Shown here one piece after another: positions 37,042 through 45,878 of a stretch of DNA of 64,000 bases. This DNA comes from Myxacorys almedinensis A. GTDB taxonomy: Bacteria; Cyanobacteriota; Cyanobacteriia; Leptolyngbyales; Leptolyngbyaceae. The notes under the pieces were generated by a model. The model made no database searches. It saw only the letters and a list, made by a program, of their open reading frames with translations, and was not told the DNA's origin. The stretch lies in the NCBI RefSeq assembly GCF_010091945.1, contig NZ_WVIE01000018.1, positions 1 to 64,000 on the forward strand, given 5' to 3'. Position numbers and translations under genes: made by a program. How positions within the stretch are numbered: the first letter of the stretch is position 1; the number at the start of each line of letters is the position of its first letter.

Positions 37042-37656
37042 TTATTTTCGCTCAACGCCAAAGCCAATCAAGGTGATGTCTGAGGGGGGGTAGCCTGGCT
37101 CTGGTCGGTTGTAGGTGACGATTGTACGGAGACGAACATCCGGAGAAATCAGCCGCATTTGATCAACCGCCACCGAGCGCTTGTACTGCGTCGTCATTTC
37201 CAGGGTTTGTCGGGTGGGCTGGTAGGTAAACCGACCCGCGATCGCGCCTGCTTCAGAATACCCTTGATCCCGTAGATAGAAGCCCTGAATCACGTCACCG
37301 TCTGCCACTTCAGAGACGACCGGAAGCACCAGCGCCTCACCCGGCACAGCCTGACTCACATAGGGGTCTGGCACAAACAACGCTTTGAGGCTCATCGCCA
37401 CCTGTTCACCCGTTTCGGATACGGTGTCAAATGCGATCGCAAAACCAGGACAGATGCTCCCCGCCTCGATCCGCTGGGGATCGATCCCCAGGGTCTGAGA
37501 CGGGGTGAGCAGGCGTTGCGCTTCGGCATCGGTTAGCCGATGGACATGAAACTTGGTGAAAGAGCGCTCAATCTCACCACTGGGCATCGAGTGATAGGTT
37601 CTTTCGCTCTTCCAGACGCCAGAGCAAGCGTCAAAAAATTCTTGAAAACTGAGCAT
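37042..37656 (-). CDS. CpcS/CpeS-family phycobiliprotein lyase
   Basis: S-type lyases are lipocalin-like proteins that attach phycocyanobilin or related bilins to Cys-82-type sites of beta-phycocyanin and allophycocyanin. The 204-residue protein begins MLSFQEFFDACSGVWKSERT, the family opening (FF...S.G.W.S.RT), with HSMPSGEIERSFTKF next. QGFYLRDQGYSEAGAIAGRF, ETTQYKRSVAVDQMRLISPD-like strands and the late RTIVTYNRPE complete the barrel. Whether it is CpcS, CpcU or CpeS type cannot be decided here. ApcA and ApcB encoded at 7.8-8.8 kb are potential substrates. Confidence 0.9.
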   Translation of the reverse strand: MLSFQEFFDACSGVWKSERTYHSMPSGEIERSFTKFHVHRLTDAEAQRLLTPSQTLGIDPQRIEAGSICPGFAIAFDTVSETGEQVAMSLKALFVPDPYVSQAVPGEALVLPVVSEVADGDVIQGFYLRDQGYSEAGAIAGRFTYQPTRQTLEMTTQYKRSVAVDQMRLISPDVRLRTIVTYNRPEPGYPPSDITLIGFGVERK

Positions 37657-37733
37657 TTCTTTTCTGACGGGGGATCTTATGAACGAGTGTGACAGACGAA
37701 GCGGGTTTGATGAATCTTAACTTCTGATGAGTT

Positions 37734-38264
37734 TTACTGCTGCAAGGTTTTCCAGCGATCGCGGTGAATGCCGTAAACCAACGCTTCCCCTCCCATTATC
37801 TCGGCTGTGCCTTCGAGGGTTTCTCCAATTTTCTCTGCCACCCGCCGAGATGCCAGATTTTCAGGACGAATCAAACTGATGATATGAGATTGACTCAGCG
37901 CTTCAAATCCGTAGCATAGGGCGGCTTGAGCGCCTTCAGTGGCATACCCTTTTCCCCACACGGCACGGCACAGCGACCAGCCGATTTCAAACCCCACCCA
38001 GCCCTCTGGGTTCCAAAACCCCACCCGACCGACCATCGTTTGCGTCTGGCGCTCTTCCACTGCCCACATACCATAGCCGCGCAACTGCCAATGCCCTACC
38101 ATCGTTGCTAGCGATCGCCATGCCTCTGGGCGGGAAAGGGGTCTTCCCGTCCCGATGTGCCGCATCACGTCTAGATCGGCGCTCATGTCTGCGTAGGCAT
38201 CTAGATCGGTTTCACAGAGTTCTCGCAAGATAAGGCGCGGTGTTTCCAGGTTGGGAATCTGCAT
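37734..38264 (-). CDS. GNAT acetyltransferase, RimJ/RimL-like
   Basis: This protein of about 176 residues starts at ATG 38264 (MQIPNLETPRLILRELCETD), the usual RimJ/RimL beginning; a GTG at 38288 is an alternative. It contains IGWSLCRAVWGKGYATEGAQ as the acetyl-CoA loop and ISLIRPENLASRRVAEKIG as motif B. Members acetylate ribosomal protein N-termini or small amines; the substrate is not predictable. It stands alone upstream of the bilin lyase gene on the same strand. Confidence 0.88.
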   Translation of the reverse strand: MQIPNLETPRLILRELCETDLDAYADMSADLDVMRHIGTGRPLSRPEAWRSLATMVGHWQLRGYGMWAVEERQTQTMVGRVGFWNPEGWVGFEIGWSLCRAVWGKGYATEGAQAALCYGFEALSQSHIISLIRPENLASRRVAEKIGETLEGTAEIMGGEALVYGIHRDRWKTLQQ

Positions 38265-38742
38265 TTCTGCTCTGTATCTAACGGGCACTGCATTGAGTTT
38301 ATCTAAAAAACGCTCGGTTCTGAGGCAGAATTTTTATCTCGATCCTCTAGTCAAGATGAGGGGATCACTACTTTAGCAATGGGGATCAAGGGAAGCCAAA
38401 TAAAGATTTTTGTTGATAGAAATCAAGTCATCGATTCATCGTTCTGAATAAGGGCTTAATATCTATTTTTATCTCACTAAATTTTGTACATTGCGGACAG
38501 GGCTAATCTCTATACAGCGCCTTGAATCGAGGATTATTTAACTTAAATCTAATAAAGTAGTTAACTGTTAATTTCGTTGTTTATTTTACATTTTGTATGA
38601 AAGATAAAAGTAGTTACTTAGCCTTTGTTTAGCTAAATTTTGATAAGAATACAAAAAGTTAAATGAATCAGGAATTAGTCAGCAAAACGATTTTTTTTGT
38701 CTACCATAGACCGTAGAAAATCACAGAGTAACAGATTAATCA
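38265..38742. other. AT-rich intergenic region
   Basis: This 478-bp gap separates the GNAT gene from the coiled-coil protein gene, which diverge. It is AT-rich, especially 38400-38700, with no credible gene, repeat or RNA structure that I could recognise. It must contain both promoters. Confidence 0.6.
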
Positions 38743-39114
38743 ATGGACACGCTTCAATCGCAAATTAATACGCTCGATAGCAAGGTTGATTCTGTTCATC
38801 AGGTCGTTGAACAGCTAAGTCTTAGCCTTGCTCAGGTTCTCGCAGAGATGAAGGTAGCGCCCGGAAGCTCTGTGAATCGTGCTTCTTTTGGGGGTGGTTC
38901 TGGGCGGTATGCCAGCGTAGGGTATCGCCAGGTGGACACCTTAGAGCACAAGGATGTGTTGTTAGATGATGGGCAAGCCGATCCCGCGACTCACGGTGGG
39001 GATAAAAGTCTTTCGCTAGAGGTTCAGGTTCAGCGGCTCACCGCCCAACTGACCGCCGCCTATAACCGAATTGCCGCCCTTGAAGAACAGTTACTATCGC
39101 AAAGAATTCAGTAA
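38743..39114 (+). CDS. small coiled-coil protein
   Basis: This 123-residue protein has a heptad-like N-terminal helix (LQSQINTLDSKVDSVHQVVEQLSLSLAQVLAEM) and a C-terminal helix (VQRLTAQLTAAYNRIAALEEQLL), joined by a Gly/Ser-rich linker. This composition suggests an oligomerising structural or scaffolding protein. No family was recognised. It converges with the CobT-like gene. Confidence 0.65.
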   Translation: MDTLQSQINTLDSKVDSVHQVVEQLSLSLAQVLAEMKVAPGSSVNRASFGGGSGRYASVGYRQVDTLEHKDVLLDDGQADPATHGGDKSLSLEVQVQRLTAQLTAAYNRIAALEEQLLSQRIQ

Positions 39115-39131
39115 GCAAACACAAACGACTA

Positions 39132-40298
39132 TCACTCGATTTCTTGTTTTTTCTGTTGCTCTATCAACTGTTCGATCGCACCTAGCAACTCTTTCTGTCT
39201 CCAGGTTGCGTAAAGGTGAGCCGCGATCGCTAAGCCGCCCGCACCTACCCCTTCTTTGACGTAGCCCTGCTCATACATCTGAAGCTGAGAAAATCGCGAA
39301 GATGCCAAGCTGAGGGGGGTTGCTAAAAGTGGAACCGCTGCGATCGCTTTCGCTAATCCGATGGTGTCTCCGGTCGGGTCTTCTGCAACCCAGCGCGTTG
39401 TCCCGATCACCACATTTTTGGGGTTCCACAGGGGTGCATCTTGGGCTGCGTTGGTGGGATGCCCAGCCGCGCAAATGGCTCTAGCCAGGGCGTAAACCGC
39501 CAGCATTTGGGTTCCGCCTGCGAGCAGCACACCACAGCTACGGCTCGCGGCGATCGTCATTCCTGCTGCCACAACCTGCATCGGATCGCCAATCGCCGCC
39601 AGTAGATCGAGGGGATGAACGAGATCCCGTCTGTTTTTGAGAGTCGCTAAGCCTTGCCGAACGACCGCCAATTTTTGTCCATGATTGCAAACCGGATGGC
39701 TGCTGTTTACCTTTGCGATCGCATTAATTCCCAACCCCAACAGCACCGCAAGCGCCGTCGTCGTTCCCCCGACCACACACTCCCCCAGGATCACATAACG
39801 CTCCTCAGACTGCGCGGCTAGGTGCTCGCCCCACCTTAGCCCTTGCCCAAACAGATGCTCAACAACAGGGCGATCCATAGCTTGCCCCGTGCTGAGGCAA
39901 CGAGCAGGTTTGCCGTTTAGATCGATCATCGCTGCCCGCAACGTCAGTGGCATCGCAGAAATAGCTGGAAGATCAGGCAACCCAGCGTTAAACACCTGCA
40001 CCGGGATCGAGAGCGCTTCGACCACTGCGCGTGAGAGGAACACGGGAGATGCCCCAGCGACAAGCGGCGGCAGAGGAAATGCTGGGTTACGCTGAACGCC
40101 ATTGATCAGAAACTCAGCATCTGCGATCGCGGTATATTGTCGATCCTCCGGAGTTGCTCCTGCCGCAGAGATTCCTTCAATCAAGCCAGTTTCTGTAAAT
40201 CCCACCACGCACGCAAAGCAGGGCAGTTTCCCGGCATGTCGCTCTAGCCAGTGCCCAGCCACCGCACGCTGAGTGTAAACCGAAATGAAATCAATCAT
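39132..40298 (-). CDS. TIGR00303 family CobT-like phosphoribosyltransferase
   Basis: This 388-residue protein resembles nicotinate-nucleotide--dimethylbenzimidazole phosphoribosyltransferase (CobT), which makes the alpha-ribazole phosphate of the cobalamin lower loop, but belongs to the TIGR00303 group found in archaea and cyanobacteria. Visible motifs are YVILGECVVGGTTTALAVLLGLG, GDPMQVVAAGMTIAASRS and GVLLAGGTQMLAVYALA. Cyanobacteria make pseudocobalamin with adenine, so the base used here is open. It ends an apparent three-gene operon behind two membrane proteins. Confidence 0.87.
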   Translation of the reverse strand: MIDFISVYTQRAVAGHWLERHAGKLPCFACVVGFTETGLIEGISAAGATPEDRQYTAIADAEFLINGVQRNPAFPLPPLVAGASPVFLSRAVVEALSIPVQVFNAGLPDLPAISAMPLTLRAAMIDLNGKPARCLSTGQAMDRPVVEHLFGQGLRWGEHLAAQSEERYVILGECVVGGTTTALAVLLGLGINAIAKVNSSHPVCNHGQKLAVVRQGLATLKNRRDLVHPLDLLAAIGDPMQVVAAGMTIAASRSCGVLLAGGTQMLAVYALARAICAAGHPTNAAQDAPLWNPKNVVIGTTRWVAEDPTGDTIGLAKAIAAVPLLATPLSLASSRFSQLQMYEQGYVKEGVGAGGLAIAAHLYATWRQKELLGAIEQLIEQQKKQEIE

Positions 40299-40318
40299 TC
40301 AGGAAATCAACCCAAAAC

Positions 40319-41065
40319 TCAATCATTGTCAAATAACACTTGAACCCACCGAGGCGGACGCGGAATTGGCGTCTTCAAGCGATCGAAGAGGTACCACGCC
40401 ACCAAATGCACCATTGAGACATAGACGACGCTACGCAGCACAATGATCAGAAATGCAAATAGCTGAATTACTTCTAGCGAAGGTTGAAGCAGCAGTCCCA
40501 GTCTGGTGAAAATCCACTCTAAAAGATTGGTGACCTGCACCGTTCCATAAAGCCACAAGTCTTCGCCTAACAAAATCGACCCCAGCCACAGGCGAAAGAA
40601 ATCTCCAAAAACGCTGAGCAACGCACTGATCGGGATCGAAACTGCCCACCTCACCCGGCGATACCACAGCACGCCCAGCAAAACGCCCAACAGCCCAAAC
40701 GGAATCACAAACTGAATACTCCGCGGAGGGCCGACCAACACCGACAGCAGTAACCCCGAAACTAGCGCCCCCATCCACGCGGCGCGGTTGCCCCATCGCA
40801 AATACACCATCGCGATCGGCACTGGAAAAAACACTTGCAACACCGGACCCATCGGGAAATACGAGTTTACCAGCCAAATTAGACTAGATGCACTCGCCAG
40901 AAATGCGGTCTCTACCATCATGATCGGGCTGGATGGATCAACCTGTCTGACCAAGGGTTGCCTCGGCGCATCGATCGCTGGTTCTGGCTCTAAGTCAGGA
41001 ATCCAGTCGTCATCTAGATCCAATGGATCAACTCCGGTGGATGGATCGTTGGGCAAATCGCTCAT
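40319..41065 (-). CDS. DUF2232-type membrane protein
   Basis: This 248-residue protein has an acidic N-terminal tail (LDLDDDWIPDLEPEPAIDAP), then six or so membrane helices, including FFPVPIAMVYLRWGNRAAWMGA and LLSVLVGPPRSIQFVIPFGLLG. The architecture matches the DUF2232 family, distantly similar to ECF-transporter substrate-binding (S) components. It overlaps the upstream membrane-protein gene by 38 bp and lies 20 bp before the CobT-like gene. A role linked to cobalamin precursor uptake is a guess from context. Confidence 0.78.
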   Translation of the reverse strand: MSDLPNDPSTGVDPLDLDDDWIPDLEPEPAIDAPRQPLVRQVDPSSPIMMVETAFLASASSLIWLVNSYFPMGPVLQVFFPVPIAMVYLRWGNRAAWMGALVSGLLLSVLVGPPRSIQFVIPFGLLGVLLGVLWYRRVRWAVSIPISALLSVFGDFFRLWLGSILLGEDLWLYGTVQVTNLLEWIFTRLGLLLQPSLEVIQLFAFLIIVLRSVVYVSMVHLVAWYLFDRLKTPIPRPPRWVQVLFDND

Positions 41066-41438
41066 GCAATAGATCGAACGAGAGGGGCAAATCTACTCTA
41101 GTGCAAATTTTGACTAGCGAATGGAGGAGTTGCGCCATGCTGCCTCGACTCAAAAGCGCCCATAGATTTATGGCTAGGCACAGACAGCCCAAGCCCAGCA
41201 AGATATAGGTGGGAGGCATCACAACGCCAATAATGAACCAGGTGAGAACGTGCAACACCATCAATCCGGCAACAAAAGCCGCGATCGCAATGCTCAGCCG
41301 AACTTGCCTAACTGGGCGCTGCAACCCCGTTAACACCATTGTTGTCAACGTTGCTAACAGATTTGCTGGCACCAGAAAGGCGCACACCGCAATGCAATGA
41401 GCGCGAGAAAACTCAAACAGGAGGGCAACATCTAGCAT
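41028..41438 (-). CDS. conserved small membrane protein
   Basis: This 136-residue protein has four predicted helices (CIAVCAFLVPANLLATLTTMV, LSIAIAAFVAGLMVLHVLTWF, IIGVVMPPTYILLGLGCLCLA and a short last one) and a hydrophilic C-terminus. It is the first gene of an apparent operon with the DUF2232 protein (38-bp overlap) and the CobT-like enzyme. No function is known; conservation of its neighbourhood would be informative. Confidence 0.72.
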   Translation of the reverse strand: MLDVALLFEFSRAHCIAVCAFLVPANLLATLTTMVLTGLQRPVRQVRLSIAIAAFVAGLMVLHVLTWFIIGVVMPPTYILLGLGCLCLAINLWALLSRGSMAQLLHSLVKICTRVDLPLSFDLLHERFAQRSIHRS

Positions 41439-41731
41439 TGAGTAATTTTCTTGATCACGACTGCAATAGTGCTGATCTTGGCACTAGCGATCGCAAACTT
41501 CCCTTTTCATCCACTAATCTTTATGAATGGCAAGCTCTAAAGCTGAGAACCCGCTCCAAGATTAAGTTTTTTTAAGAAAAACAAATATTTTTTGGCTTTA
41601 TTAAATATGGCTTACACTACTCATCAGCGTTGCTTACATAAAGCTGGATGAGATTCTTATAAGACATCCCTTTACTTCGCGCTGTTTCTGGCTTATAGGC
41701 AGAGCATCACATTTCATGAGGTTTAGTTGGG
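41439..41731. other. divergent intergenic region
   Basis: This 293-bp AT-rich region lies between two divergent genes. No structured RNA, including a cobalamin riboswitch, was recognised in the minus-strand leader of the membrane-protein/CobT operon. Confidence 0.5.
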
Positions 41732-42376
41732 ATGATAGAGTCAAAAGTAGTGCAGCTTACTGACGTTCTAGCCGCTTATGCCAACGGAGAGCGAGATTTT
41801 CATCAGACCCATTTGCAAGGGCTTGACCTGAGCCATACGCGACTGATTGGCGCTAATTTTGGGCGTGCCTGTCTAGTCGAGGCAAATTTTACGGGGGCGC
41901 TGTTGAAAGGCACAAACTTTAGCAAAGCTGATCTAACTCGTGCCCTTCTGTGGGGGGCTGATTTAGAAGGAGCCGTCTTGATTCGGGCAGAGTTGAGCCA
42001 TGCTGTTTTGACGCAAGCTCACATCGCCCAAGTCGATCTGCATGGCGTGGTGCTGGTTGCCGCCGATCTGCGGTTTGCCAATTTGAGTTACGCCGATCTA
42101 ACCGATGCCAACTTAAATGGCGCAGATTTACGTTATGCCGATTTGCGTGGTGTCAACTTGGCGGGTGCAACGCTGCAAAACGCAAATTTGACCGGTGCTA
42201 ACCTAAATGGTGCAGATCTGACAAATGCGGTACTTAATGGAGCTACGTTGATGGGTGCAAAGCTAGAGCATGCACAACTGAACTACATTCGTTTAGACCA
42301 TTGTTTAGAGTATGTTGATTTAAGCGAGGCAAATGTGATGAAGATGCCGTTATCGCTAGATGAACGCCGGGCTTAG
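41732..42376 (+). CDS. pentapeptide-repeat protein
   Basis: This 214-residue protein is dominated by A(D/N)LXX repeats from about residue 30 to 190 (for example ADLTRALLWGADLEGAVL and ANLTGANLNGADL), predicting a right-handed quadrilateral beta-helix. The N-terminal VLAAYANGERDFHQTHLQGL matches the short leader of many cyanobacterial members and of the larger pentapeptide protein at 57736-59256. Such proteins are common in cyanobacteria and mostly unassigned. Monocistronic. Confidence 0.92.
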   Translation: MIESKVVQLTDVLAAYANGERDFHQTHLQGLDLSHTRLIGANFGRACLVEANFTGALLKGTNFSKADLTRALLWGADLEGAVLIRAELSHAVLTQAHIAQVDLHGVVLVAADLRFANLSYADLTDANLNGADLRYADLRGVNLAGATLQNANLTGANLNGADLTNAVLNGATLMGAKLEHAQLNYIRLDHCLEYVDLSEANVMKMPLSLDERRA

Positions 42377-42842
42377 ACTGAGCTAATGCTGGCATTCGAT
42401 TTACTTAAATAAGCAGTCGATTAACGGTTCGATTGTCTTTCCATATCTGTATTTTGCTAATTGGTGTAGCGGAAACAGCCTTGGATACTCAGCAGTTTTT
42501 CTACGAATGATAGATCACTAAGTTTTTGGATTATGTATCGGTAAAATAAGTGCATTAACGACAAATCAAGAGAAATTCATAAGCAGTTAATGGAATGCTA
42601 GGGTTACTCGGCTCTGATTATTCTGGCGATTAGTTTAACGATCATATTAGTAAATCGCTAGATTAATCAGTCATTGAATTCATTAGATGTTCTCAGGGCT
42701 TAAAAAATGATTAGGATCTCCGATCGCTGAGCCAAAGCATTTGCGGAAATTACCCGTTAGTCGTGACTGTTGTTAGTTCAAATCATGATCGGTGTACTCT
42801 GCATGAAGACCCGATGAACTTAGGTATCAGAATTTAGAGCGT
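42377..42842. other. AT-rich intergenic region without gene
   Basis: This 466-bp stretch between two same-strand genes is AT-rich and rich in stop codons. I saw no gene, repeat or terminator with a stable stem. It probably holds the promoter of the aspartic protease gene. Confidence 0.55.
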
Positions 42843-43472
42843 ATGCATCAGTCACGATTTAAGCGCTTTTTAGGTACGGTTAAGATTGCCCAATATGTGG
42901 TGATGTCAGTTGCGATCGCGATGCCTACTGTTATCGTTGTTCAACGGGCAACAGCAACTCAACTCTTTCTCAACCTCACCTTTGATGACCCCTGCTATTG
43001 GGTGACATCATCAGGGCAGCGAGTTGGTTTGGGGCAGCTATGCGGTAACGCGCCTCCCAAAAAAACAGCGCCAATTCGACAGGTGGGCAAGCGTAGTAGC
43101 GATGGCATCATTCGGGTGCCGATCAAACGCCGCATCGCCTCGACCCCTGTGATTGAAGTCATATTAAATGGTGTGTATCCCGCAGAGATGATTGTCGATA
43201 CCGGAGCCAGTTCATCGCTCATTACCCAGGTCATGGCGCAACAGTTGAACATCAAACCCATTAGAACCCTACAAGCAGGCATTGCAAACGGCAGCGTTGT
43301 CCAGTTTCCGGTTGCTCGGGTGCGATCGATGTCAGCCGGTGGGTTAACAACCAATAACCTAGAGGTTGCGATCGCAGACCAAATGGATGTCGGACTGCTC
43401 GGACACGATTTTTTCGGCAAATACGACATCAAAATCAAGCGCGACGTCGTTGAGTTTTATCCTCAACAATGA
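42843..43472 (+). CDS. exported retropepsin-like aspartic protease
   Basis: This 209-residue protein begins with a hydrophobic segment (IAQYVVMSVAIAMPTVIVV) acting as signal or anchor. The catalytic motif is AEMIVDTGASSSLIT (DTGAS) near residue 120, with a typical GLLGHDFFGKYDIKI near the C-terminus. A single DTGA indicates a homodimeric retropepsin-like protease, a group common in cyanobacteria and proteobacteria with unknown substrates. Confidence 0.88.
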   Translation: MHQSRFKRFLGTVKIAQYVVMSVAIAMPTVIVVQRATATQLFLNLTFDDPCYWVTSSGQRVGLGQLCGNAPPKKTAPIRQVGKRSSDGIIRVPIKRRIASTPVIEVILNGVYPAEMIVDTGASSSLITQVMAQQLNIKPIRTLQAGIANGSVVQFPVARVRSMSAGGLTTNNLEVAIADQMDVGLLGHDFFGKYDIKIKRDVVEFYPQQ

Positions 43473-43620
43473 CTCAAAGCCGTTCTCACTTGCCCAAGCC
43501 ACGCGCCTCCCTAGGCACCCATCTACTCATCTACTCAGGCACACACTACTGTTGTTTCGTGATGACCCCTAAGGTAAGCAGCCCGTCTGCCATGCGTTTG
43601 AGCAGCACTTCAATATCTTG

Positions 43621-44169
43621 TCAAGGCTCTCGAAGTAAATGGGTAGGTAAGCCATCGATGCTAACTTGGTTTTTGACCCGCCAATACTCTTGTAAACCCT
43701 CGCTGCCTTTGTGAGTTGCCCAGTCAATTAAAGAAGAGCGATCGCTCACAAAGTCATACACCGGAACTCCTAGCCCACAGGAGGTTTGCACCGATGCGAT
43801 CGCAAGCGTGACCAGTTGCCGCGTTCCTGGCAGCATGGGAAACCCAGACAATAAGTCTTGCCAAGCCTCGTCTCCAGGACGAATCACCTGACCTTTGCCA
43901 TAGAGGCGCAAAATCAGCGGCGCATCTTGAAAACTGCAAAACATAATCGTCATTCGCCCGTTTTCAATCAGATGAGCACTCGACTCGTTGCCGCTTCCCG
44001 TTAAATCAAGGTAGGCAACGGTTTGAGGCGTGAGAACCCGAAACGTGTTGATGCCCTTGGGAGAAAGATTGACGCGCCCATTTGTAGGAGCAGTTGCAGT
44101 GAAAAAGATGTGCTGTTCAGCGATGAATTGCTGAAGAGACTCCGTGAGTTCCGGATAGAACTTTGCCAT
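43621..44169 (-). CDS. pyridoxamine 5'-phosphate oxidase-related FMN-binding protein
   Basis: This 182-residue protein has the split-barrel FMN-binding fold: QHIFFTATAPTNGRVNLSPKG at the N-terminal flavin site, AYLDLTGSGNESSAHLIENGRMTIMFC as the core, then PLILRLYGKGQVI. It belongs to the general-stress/PNPOx-like group rather than true PdxH. Substrate unknown. A 43-aa-wide CSFQDAP region has the only cysteine pair with TSCGLG. It converges with the aspartic protease gene. Confidence 0.85.
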   Translation of the reverse strand: MAKFYPELTESLQQFIAEQHIFFTATAPTNGRVNLSPKGINTFRVLTPQTVAYLDLTGSGNESSAHLIENGRMTIMFCSFQDAPLILRLYGKGQVIRPGDEAWQDLLSGFPMLPGTRQLVTLAIASVQTSCGLGVPVYDFVSDRSSLIDWATHKGSEGLQEYWRVKNQVSIDGLPTHLLREP

Positions 44170-44220
44170 GTCAGAACGGTAACGATAACGAATTTTACCA
44201 TCCTATCGGAAATGTTTTGA

Positions 44221-44352
44221 TATAGCGTTGCTGTGCTGATGCTCACAACTCTCCGCTTCCCTCTTTCAAGCTAGGAAAACGATTGAGAGGTTTAAGTTGA
44301 GTGAATTTTAACGGATTGAACAACGTAGGCGACAGCGCTGAACAACGCTATA
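44221..44352. repeat. possible MITE bounded by TATAGCGTTG inverted repeats
   Basis: TATAGCGTTG (44221-44230) and CAACGCTATA (44343-44352) are perfect 10-bp inverted repeats enclosing a 132-bp noncoding stretch. Inside the right end GAACAAC also occurs twice (44319 and 44339). It fills the gap between the FMN-binding protein gene and the HMA-fold gene. The single copy makes mobility uncertain. Confidence 0.4.
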
Positions 44353-44362
44353 GCAAACCAAT

Positions 44363-44563
44363 TTAGTATCCGCTAATTTTGTAGCCTGCTGCGGTCACAA
44401 CTTGCTTGAAGGTCTCCTCAGAGGCTTTTGCGTCGATCGTTACCATTTTTTCGGGGATATCAATCTCTACTCTGGCGTCAGGCTCGTGGGTCAGGATCGT
44501 TTGTTTAATGTTTTCTGCGTCTTCTGAACTATTTAGAGTGGGAACGTGTAGTTTTAATGCCAT
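44363..44563 (-). CDS. HMA-fold small protein lacking metal-binding cysteines
   Basis: This protein of about 66 residues, starting MALKLHVPTLNSSEDAENIK, has the ferredoxin-like fold of copper chaperones: EDAENIKQTILTHEPDARVEIDI, then KMVTIDAKASEETFKQVVTAAGYKI. The metal-binding loop, normally GMxCxxC, reads VPTLNSSEDAENI and contains no cysteine. It therefore cannot bind copper in the usual way. An upstream ATG (44590) would add nine residues. Confidence 0.75.
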   Translation of the reverse strand: MALKLHVPTLNSSEDAENIKQTILTHEPDARVEIDIPEKMVTIDAKASEETFKQVVTAAGYKISGY

Positions 44564-44689
44564 AACCGTTTCATTAAGTAAGAACTTCATTACCTGTTAA
44601 ATATGAAGGTTCGCGCTTTACAGTTCGCCTTGCCTAAGATAGATTTTTATGGGTACTGAACTAAGAAACAAGACGGTTGGGTATCTGAT

Positions 44690-45832
44690 TTAGCGTTTGG
44701 CTTCATCGAGCCAATCTCCGAACAACGAAATGATGAGGAATGCTAACGCAACCGCGATCGCAACTAATCGGCTATTAACTGCTCCAAAATAAGAAACGCT
44801 AAGGAAAACACTTAAGCCAATAACGATACAGGCTGGAAGTTTCGTTTTAACTAATGCGTTAACAAGATTCTGCAAATCCCTAGAGCGCTTCATCTTCTCA
44901 ATTGGGGCTTTGCTAAACACATAGGATTTCAATCGCTTTAATTTCACTAAGGCAAATAGTTTGCTTTGGGTAGCAGCACAGAAATCAGATTGCAACAAGA
45001 GTGCCTGATCGAAACTGGCGATCGCACCTTCAAACTGTCTGCTCTGCCGCAAGGCTAAGCCGCGACGATGCCAGAGGTTTGGATCTTGAGGCTGAAGCTT
45101 GAGTGCCTGATCAAAACTGGCGATCGCGTCGTCAACTAGTCCCAATTTTTGCAAGGCGATCCCGCGATTGGCTAAAACTTGGGCATTCTCAGGCATTAAT
45201 TTAAAGGCGCGATCGTAACTTTCTACTGATTCGTCGTAGCGTTTGAGTTTATATAAAACATTGCCACGACTTTGCCAGTCTTCGGCATGCTCAGCCTGAT
45301 CGAGCAGGTAATCGTAACAGCCGAGGGCTTCTTTATGTCGATGAAGCGCCCACAATTGCGCGGCTCGTTTCCGCCACGCTTCGGTCTCTGCGGGATTACA
45401 GTCAATCGCTTTGCTGTAGCTTTCTAGCGCTTTGTGAGGATTGGTTCGGGCTAGATCGCCCTGACCTACCCAGGCTTGAGCACAGGTTGGATCGAGAGTT
45501 AAAGCATGGTTAAACGCCGCGATCGCAGCGTTTGGGCGCTTTACCCGTTGGAGAATTTGCCCCCGCAATACCCACGCTTCAACCCATTCGGGCTGCAACT
45601 CAAGGGCACGATCAACGCTGACTAATGCCGCTTCAAATTGCTTTAATTGGGTGAGCACCTGGGCGCGGTGATGCCATACCGCAGGACAATCGGGCTGAAG
45701 ATCTAACGCGCGATCGTAAGCCCTCAGAGCGGCTTCAAAATCATCGACCTTGGCGCATTCCGCTCCCGTTTGCAAAAGAGAGGAAAGAGCCAACTCCCGG
45801 TCTTCTAGCCAAAATTCTTCATTCTCGCTCAT
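44690..45832 (-). CDS. TPR-repeat protein with C-terminal membrane anchor
   Basis: This 380-residue protein is made of about eight tetratricopeptide repeats (for example FEAALRAYDRALDLQPDCPAVW and YDESVESYDRAFKLMPENAQVL) from residue 20 to 285. A basic linker and two hydrophobic helices end it (PACIVIGLSVFLSVSYFGAV and LVAIAVALAFLIISLFGDWL). It should be a membrane-anchored adaptor with the TPR array facing the cytoplasm; partners unknown. It is divergent from rpiA, sharing a short promoter gap. Confidence 0.9.
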   Translation of the reverse strand: MSENEEFWLEDRELALSSLLQTGAECAKVDDFEAALRAYDRALDLQPDCPAVWHHRAQVLTQLKQFEAALVSVDRALELQPEWVEAWVLRGQILQRVKRPNAAIAAFNHALTLDPTCAQAWVGQGDLARTNPHKALESYSKAIDCNPAETEAWRKRAAQLWALHRHKEALGCYDYLLDQAEHAEDWQSRGNVLYKLKRYDESVESYDRAFKLMPENAQVLANRGIALQKLGLVDDAIASFDQALKLQPQDPNLWHRRGLALRQSRQFEGAIASFDQALLLQSDFCAATQSKLFALVKLKRLKSYVFSKAPIEKMKRSRDLQNLVNALVKTKLPACIVIGLSVFLSVSYFGAVNSRLVAIAVALAFLIISLFGDWLDEAKR

Positions 45833-45878
45833 GGCATCTAGTAGACTGACTGTTGATTATCAAGTTTAAACAATCGAT

